Source: Holosporales bacterium
Lineage (GTDB): Bacteria; Pseudomonadota; Alphaproteobacteria; BNTO01
Assembly (NCBI GenBank): GCA_031257945.1
Contig: JAIRNU010000062.1
Coordinates: forward strand, 1-10,106
DNA length: 10,106 nt
Direction: 5' to 3'
The first letter of the stretch is position 1. Each line of letters begins with the position of its first letter. Of this stretch, positions 6,779 to 10,106 are shown in pieces. Under the pieces are notes generated by a model. It worked only from the letters and a program-made list of their open reading frames with translations. It was not told the origin of the DNA and did not search any database. The position numbers and the translations under genes are program-made.

Positions 6779-7624
6779 CTATTTTTTACGGAGTAATGTG
6801 TAGCAACAAGCAGACATTGTACATATAGCAATAGTAACCAATCGTACCGCGAAGGAACTAACGACATAACCATTTATAAAGAGGTGAATTGTCGGCTTTA
6901 CTGCGGGAAAAATGTAAAAAGCAAATATAGAAAAAACAATATGATCTATAATACTGGATAAAAACATAGAGAGGGATTGCTGGAGAAATACTATCGCCCC
7001 TTGCGGATATTGGAGAGGGCGATGAGGCGTTTTGCCCGCATTCTCGGCCCCCGCTTCTGTCTTGGCCAAAGATGTTGCGCCCGCCTTCACAATAAATCTA
7101 ATGTAAAAAAATTGGCTAATGATATAAGCCAAAATACTAGCAAGTATAATCCGTAAAGACGGAATGAAAATCTCTAGTAATGCTTGGTATTTACTTAGCG
7201 CTTGTAAACTGTATGTATCTAATTGCCGGACTGGTGAATGAGCCAATGCCAGCAGCATATGGCCAGAAAAAAGCACATATGCCAATGATGATAGCAGTAC
7301 GCTTTTACGAGCTTCTGCTGCCCCGCATTCCCCGGAAATAATCCAATTCGCTAGGAATGTTGTAGTAAAGAGGACCGTTCCCAGCGGTACTTGCACATCT
7401 ATGTATGCAAACTGCGTTAGGTGTAGTATTTGTATATTAGCCAAGCAAATAACGAGGCTATTATATACATGCAGCCCAGTAACCCCGAAATACTTGTAAA
7501 AAGTAAAAACACATAATATTGCACACCCCGCCACCACAACAGAAATAAATTCCGGCGGGACGGAGTGACAATGCTCGACAACCTGTTTTAAAAATGCATC
7601 CATATCCCTAAACGCGCATAACAC
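6779..7624 (-). CDS. yhhQ: YhhQ/VUT-family queuosine precursor transporter
   Basis: The protein is 281 aa from GTG 7624, 8 bp after the LolC-like stop. ATG 7603 is an alternative start and neither has a strong ribosome-binding site. There are about 6-7 membrane segments (near 27-45, 52-70, 82-98, 107-128, 155-178, 215-240 and 247-277). Family resemblance (PF02592/COG1738) lies in LANIQILHL (61-69), LGTVLFTTTFLANWIISGECGAAEARKSV (81-109) and LSSIIDHIVFSIFAF (222-236). These match the family's ANIQ, G-T-x-L-F-x-x-T-F-L, Y-G-x-x-x-A-R-K and S-Q-x-I-D patterns. YhhQ proteins import 7-cyano- or 7-aminomethyl-7-deazaguanine for queuosine in tRNA. The usual acidic T-D-I-x-x-E part reads N-W-I-I-S-G-E, so the substrate could differ. 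A polar loop (184-206) is extended. Confidence 0.65.
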   Translation of the reverse strand: MLCAFRDMDAFLKQVVEHCHSVPPEFISVVVAGCAILCVFTFYKYFGVTGLHVYNSLVICLANIQILHLTQFAYIDVQVPLGTVLFTTTFLANWIISGECGAAEARKSVLLSSLAYVLFSGHMLLALAHSPVRQLDTYSLQALSKYQALLEIFIPSLRIILASILAYIISQFFYIRFIVKAGATSLAKTEAGAENAGKTPHRPLQYPQGAIVFLQQSLSMFLSSIIDHIVFSIFAFYIFPAVKPTIHLFINGYVVSSFAVRLVTIAICTMSACCYTLLRKK

Positions 7625-7632
7625 TCATACCA

Positions 7633-8916
7633 TCAAGCGTCACTTCTCAGCGCTTCTGCCGGGTTCAGGCGCGCCGCCCGTAGCGATGGATAAATCGTCG
7701 CTAAAAAAGATATAACCACAGAAAGCCCCCCAATAAGCAGAACCTCGCTGTAATTTAGCCTTGTTGGAATTGTGGTTAGAAAATAAACCTCAGGATTAAA
7801 AATCTGCACATTGAACAAGTTCTGTAAAAAAGCAACAATAGCATCCAACCTCATCGTAATAAAAACCCCAGCAAGCGTGCCAAAGATGGTTCCAACGATG
7901 CCAATAGTAGAACCCGCCATTAAAAAAATGCGCAAAATGGAGGCCTGGCTAGCCCCCATCGTTTTCATAATTGCGATGTCTTTTGTCTTATCTTTTACTA
8001 GCATTACAAGTCCAGATATAATATTGAAAGACGCAATAAGTACAATCAAAATAAGGATCAAAAACATGACGTTGCGCTCTATTCGCATCGCTTGGAATAG
8101 GTGCGAATCACCGTGCTGCCACCCAACAATATAACAGCGCGTATTTTCTACAGCTTGTTTGATATCACCTATTATTTTGCCATTTTTTTCAATATTTTCA
8201 GTGAAAATTTCAATTTGCGTAAGCCGCTCTTGCAAATCGAAAAATAGTTGAGCCGTGGGAAGCGGCATAATGACAACGCTTTTATCGTACTCCGTCATCC
8301 CAACTTCGAACGTCCCCACAATTTCAAAATCCTGTTGCTTAGGGACGGGCCCAAACGGCGTCACTTCCCCCTGCAGGTTCACTACAGCTATGCTATCGCC
8401 GATATGAAGGGACATAATCTCTGCCATTCTTTTCCCGATGATCACGCAGTCACCTGAAAAATCATGAATAGATAGGCCGGGCTTTAAACACAGGCTATCA
8501 CAGATAATCCCGCGAGTTTGAAGGTATTCTGGACGCATAGCAATTATCATCGCCCCGCGGCTTTGCTCTTGCGCTGATACAATAGCCTGCCGTTCTATCA
8601 TCGGGCACACTGACGTTACCCCGCGGCATTGCTGTATCTTTTGTATAGTATCGTCGTTGTTATCGGCTATATCCCCTGTATATCCGTATACTACAGCATG
8701 TCCTTTCATTCCTAGTATCCGGTTGAGCAATTCTTCACGAAACCCCCCCATTACTGACATTACGATAATTAATGTTGCAACGCCTATGCATATCCCAAGA
8801 AAAGAAAAAATTGCGATGACTGGCAGGAAGCTGTCTCGACTTTTAGAAACGATATAACGACTTGCGATAAACTTTTCCCACAGCAACGACTTTATCAACG
8901 AAATTTTGGATTGCAT
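7633..8916 (-). CDS. lolC: LolC/LolE (LolF-like) lipoprotein-releasing ABC transporter permease
   Basis: The protein is 427 aa from ATG 8916. The frame stays open to a TTG at 9051, with ATGs at 8970 and 8931, but family members begin roughly 15 residues before the W/F-E-x-x-I-A-x-R-Y motif (here WEKFIASRYI), which favours 8916. TM1 is FLPVIAIFSFLGICIGVATL plus MSVMGGF (residues about 31-56). A large periplasmic domain follows (57-280) with FGPVPKQQDFEIVGTFEVGM, the region that in LolC forms the hook contacting LolA. TM2 (283-307), the cytoplasmic KDKTKDIAIMKTMGAS motif, TM3-TM4 and the hallmark ending YPSLRAARLNPAEALR complete the FtsX-type permease. With a LolD ATPase (not in the window) it would extract lipoproteins from the inner membrane for LolA. 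Alphaproteobacteria often have one hybrid, LolF. First gene of the operon. Confidence 0.92.
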   Translation of the reverse strand: MQSKISLIKSLLWEKFIASRYIVSKSRDSFLPVIAIFSFLGICIGVATLIIVMSVMGGFREELLNRILGMKGHAVVYGYTGDIADNNDDTIQKIQQCRGVTSVCPMIERQAIVSAQEQSRGAMIIAMRPEYLQTRGIICDSLCLKPGLSIHDFSGDCVIIGKRMAEIMSLHIGDSIAVVNLQGEVTPFGPVPKQQDFEIVGTFEVGMTEYDKSVVIMPLPTAQLFFDLQERLTQIEIFTENIEKNGKIIGDIKQAVENTRCYIVGWQHGDSHLFQAMRIERNVMFLILILIVLIASFNIISGLVMLVKDKTKDIAIMKTMGASQASILRIFLMAGSTIGIVGTIFGTLAGVFITMRLDAIVAFLQNLFNVQIFNPEVYFLTTIPTRLNYSEVLLIGGLSVVISFLATIYPSLRAARLNPAEALRSDA

Positions 8917-9179
8917 ACGCGACCGCACCATCCCAACAAACGAACAAAACAAAGCACCACCCAGCAGCATGTTAGCAAAAAATGCTGGCTGTTGGGATTT
9001 TATGATTAGACCAATTGCAAAGGTGATAGATGACTGCGGAATAAAAAACAAACAAGTGTATCAGGTACTAAGGATTTTTGCTCACGAGAGTAGGCAGCTG
9101 GCCCCCCGCTTCACGGCGGTCAGAGCAGTTCAAGCCGAGTGCGAACCCGGCAAGAACGTACGGTATGGCCTCACGTATG
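8917..9179. other. Spacer with GC-rich stretch, no convincing gene
   Basis: The stretch lies between the 155-aa gene and the LolC-like start. Positions 9070-9180 are clearly more GC-rich than their surroundings. An inverted pair GAACGTA 9154-9160 / TACGTTC 9181-9187 and GTTACG 9179-9184 / CGTAAC 9195-9200 overlap the stop of the 155-aa gene. No T-run follows on the minus strand, so a Rho-independent terminator is not supported. The N-terminal extension of the LolC-like frame (from TTG 9051) crosses part of it but does not resemble the family. Confidence 0.4.
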
Positions 9180-9647
9180 TTACGTTCGGGGTGCCGTAAC
9201 TTGAGCTGGCCGAAATAACCAGTTGAACAGTCTTGTCGTCATAGCTACGGTAAGTACAAAGATACTACTTGCGCAAAAGAGGCCCTTATCCCAACTAGCA
9301 AACCCATCCTTACTCCAGGTCGTAGCAAGGTACAATACCATTGTGTTTGCTACGACGTTAGTAAAAATCGAACAAGATTCTGTTAGCCGCGCCGTTATTG
9401 CCGCCGATACGCCAAGTAAAAGCGCTGAATAACCAGGGTATCCACAATAGCAAGAGAAAAGGGTACGACACGTTTGTTGTGCGCATATAGCTCCGTCGAC
9501 CGCTTTGTTTAGTATACGACCAGTTATGTTCGCACCTGTGTCTACCACATCACTCGCGGCGGCTCCAAACGTCTCAGCCACATTAGCACTACTCACCGAA
9601 CTATACTGGCCTATACCTAAAATGAGTATTAAAAAAAGCTTTTTCAT
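9180..9647 (-). CDS. Small exported Cys-rich membrane protein, unknown function
   Basis: The protein is 155 aa. ATG 9647 has AGGA at 9653-9656 (minus strand) with 5-nt spacing. It begins with a clear Sec signal peptide: MKKLFLILILGIGQ, then a polar SSVSSA with likely cleavage after Ala21. After a small, Ala/Gly/Asp-rich segment there is a Cys cluster (Cys55, 60, 66, 68), then hydrophobic segments near 72-88, 94-110 and 122-140, and a short basic end (RLFNWLFRPAQ). The layout of signal peptide plus two or three helices in a small protein is superficially like type IV secretion pilins of the VirB2/TrbC kind, but length, Cys content and lack of neighbouring vir genes argue against a firm call. 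It lies 36 bp from the group II intron boundary, transcribed in the opposite direction. Confidence 0.65.
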   Translation of the reverse strand: MKKLFLILILGIGQYSSVSSANVAETFGAAASDVVDTGANITGRILNKAVDGAICAQQTCRTLFSCYCGYPGYSALLLGVSAAITARLTESCSIFTNVVANTMVLYLATTWSKDGFASWDKGLFCASSIFVLTVAMTTRLFNWLFRPAQVTAPRT

Positions 9648-9683
9648 AATTTTCCTAACAACGATCCAATTGAACAGCTTAGT

Positions 9684-10106
9684 GTGCGTTAAAACTAGCC
9701 ATATGTAAATAACATTAAAAGTCGCCTCTTAACAAATCAAGTACGTCAAGAAAAGAAGGGTTAAGGATGAAGGAATAGGCCCTTTGGCAAAGGCAGCAAG
9801 ATGATTTGCCAAACCCAATTATTGGGAGCCCCAATTATTGGGAAACCACCACACGGTGCTGATTTACGAAAGCGGTTGGTATTAAGCGGTTGTAGAGTAA
9901 GGCTCCATAATGAGTCAGGTGGGCCATGTGAAGGTTAGCGCAAGCGAACCATTGATTAGGCATCGGAAAAAGCGGCCCAATAGCACTACTGTCCAAGATC
10001 AAACACATATGAGAAAAAATATGTAGTGAAAAAAGCCTGAAAAGCCCGAAATAAAAAATACAGTATTCACAAAAAGCAAAAAGGCCTCCAGAATGAAGTT
10101 AGAAAA
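9684..10106 (+). mobile_element. Probable group II intron, 5' part (domain I), cut by the window edge
   Basis: No protein-coding frame of note lies here, and the stretch reads as structured RNA. It begins with GTGCG at 9684, a match to the group II 5' consensus GUGYG, followed by TTAAAACTAGCC. The stretch 9791-9850 (AAGGCAGCAAGATGATTTGCCAAACCC, tandem CCAATTATTGG hairpins, GGAAACCACC) resembles domain I of bacterial group II introns as I remember them. A GCAA (GNRA) tetraloop closes the stem 9933-9939/9944-9950. The 7 nt directly upstream of the proposed splice site (GCTTAGT, 9677-9683) can pair completely, with one G-U, to ATTAAGC at 9881-9887, as expected for IBS1-EBS1. Domains II-VI and a reverse transcriptase/maturase would lie to the right. 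The boundary and class are inferred. Confidence 0.55.

Noticed and set aside
8917..9051. N-terminal extension of the LolC-like protein from TTG 9051
   Set aside because: LolC/E/F proteins begin about 15 residues before the E-x-x-I-A-x-R-Y motif; the extension has no ribosome-binding site and would add an extra hydrophobic segment.
9060..9180. Possible 5S rRNA fragment (GAGAGTAGG-like match near 9086)
   Set aside because: Only a short string agrees; the rest of a 5S rRNA would have to lie within the LolC-like reading frame.
8906..9199. 97-aa plus-strand frame opposite the LolC-like 5' region
   Set aside because: It overlaps the start of a well-supported minus-strand gene and has no family features.
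9684..10106. RNase P RNA or tmRNA
   Set aside because: Neither the tmRNA start nor the conserved RNase P core motifs are present; the GTGCG start, GNRA stem and IBS/EBS match favour a group II intron.

Overview
The window looks like a chromosome segment of an alphaproteobacterium, most plausibly a host-associated lineage of the Holosporales/Rickettsiales kind. The clues are a single LolC/LolE-like permease, a YhhQ-type queuosine-precursor transporter, the DUF2924 plus large serine recombinase pair common in alphaproteobacterial mobile DNA, AT-rich intergenic DNA with palindromic elements, and the start of a probable group II intron. The taxonomy is inference, not proof.

Layout. (1) Positions 1-3514, plus strand: an accessory phage- or island-like gene run. 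It holds a small phage-type protein apparently fused in frame to a second small protein, a PD-(D/E)XK nuclease with a Cas4/AddB-like Fe-S cysteine pattern, a DUF2924 protein and a large serine recombinase. Each gene has its own Shine-Dalgarno sequence and the genes overlap or nearly abut. (2) 3515-3823: intergenic DNA built of diverged inverted and direct repeats, possibly an attachment region or old repeat debris. (3) 3824-3980, minus strand: tRNA-Thr(UGU) and tRNA-His(GUG), both with CCA encoded. (4) 3981-4308: a tRNA promoter candidate, a minus-strand terminator and a 146-bp MITE-like palindromic element.

(5) 4309-8916, minus strand: a compact operon, in transcription order LolC/E-like lipoprotein-release permease, YhhQ/VUT transporter, an unrecognised 421-aa protein, and an unrecognised polytopic membrane protein. 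Intergenic gaps are 8 and 9 bp, and the last pair overlaps by 23 bp. (6) 8917-9179: spacer with a GC-rich stretch and no convincing gene. (7) 9180-9647, minus: a small exported, Cys-rich membrane protein of unknown function. (8) 9684 to the right edge, plus: probable 5' portion (domain I) of a group II intron, cut by the window, with its maturase expected further right.

The left module is about DNA mobility and processing. The operon is about the cell envelope and uptake: lipoprotein sorting, uptake of a tRNA-modification precursor, and a second transporter-like protein paired with an orphan.
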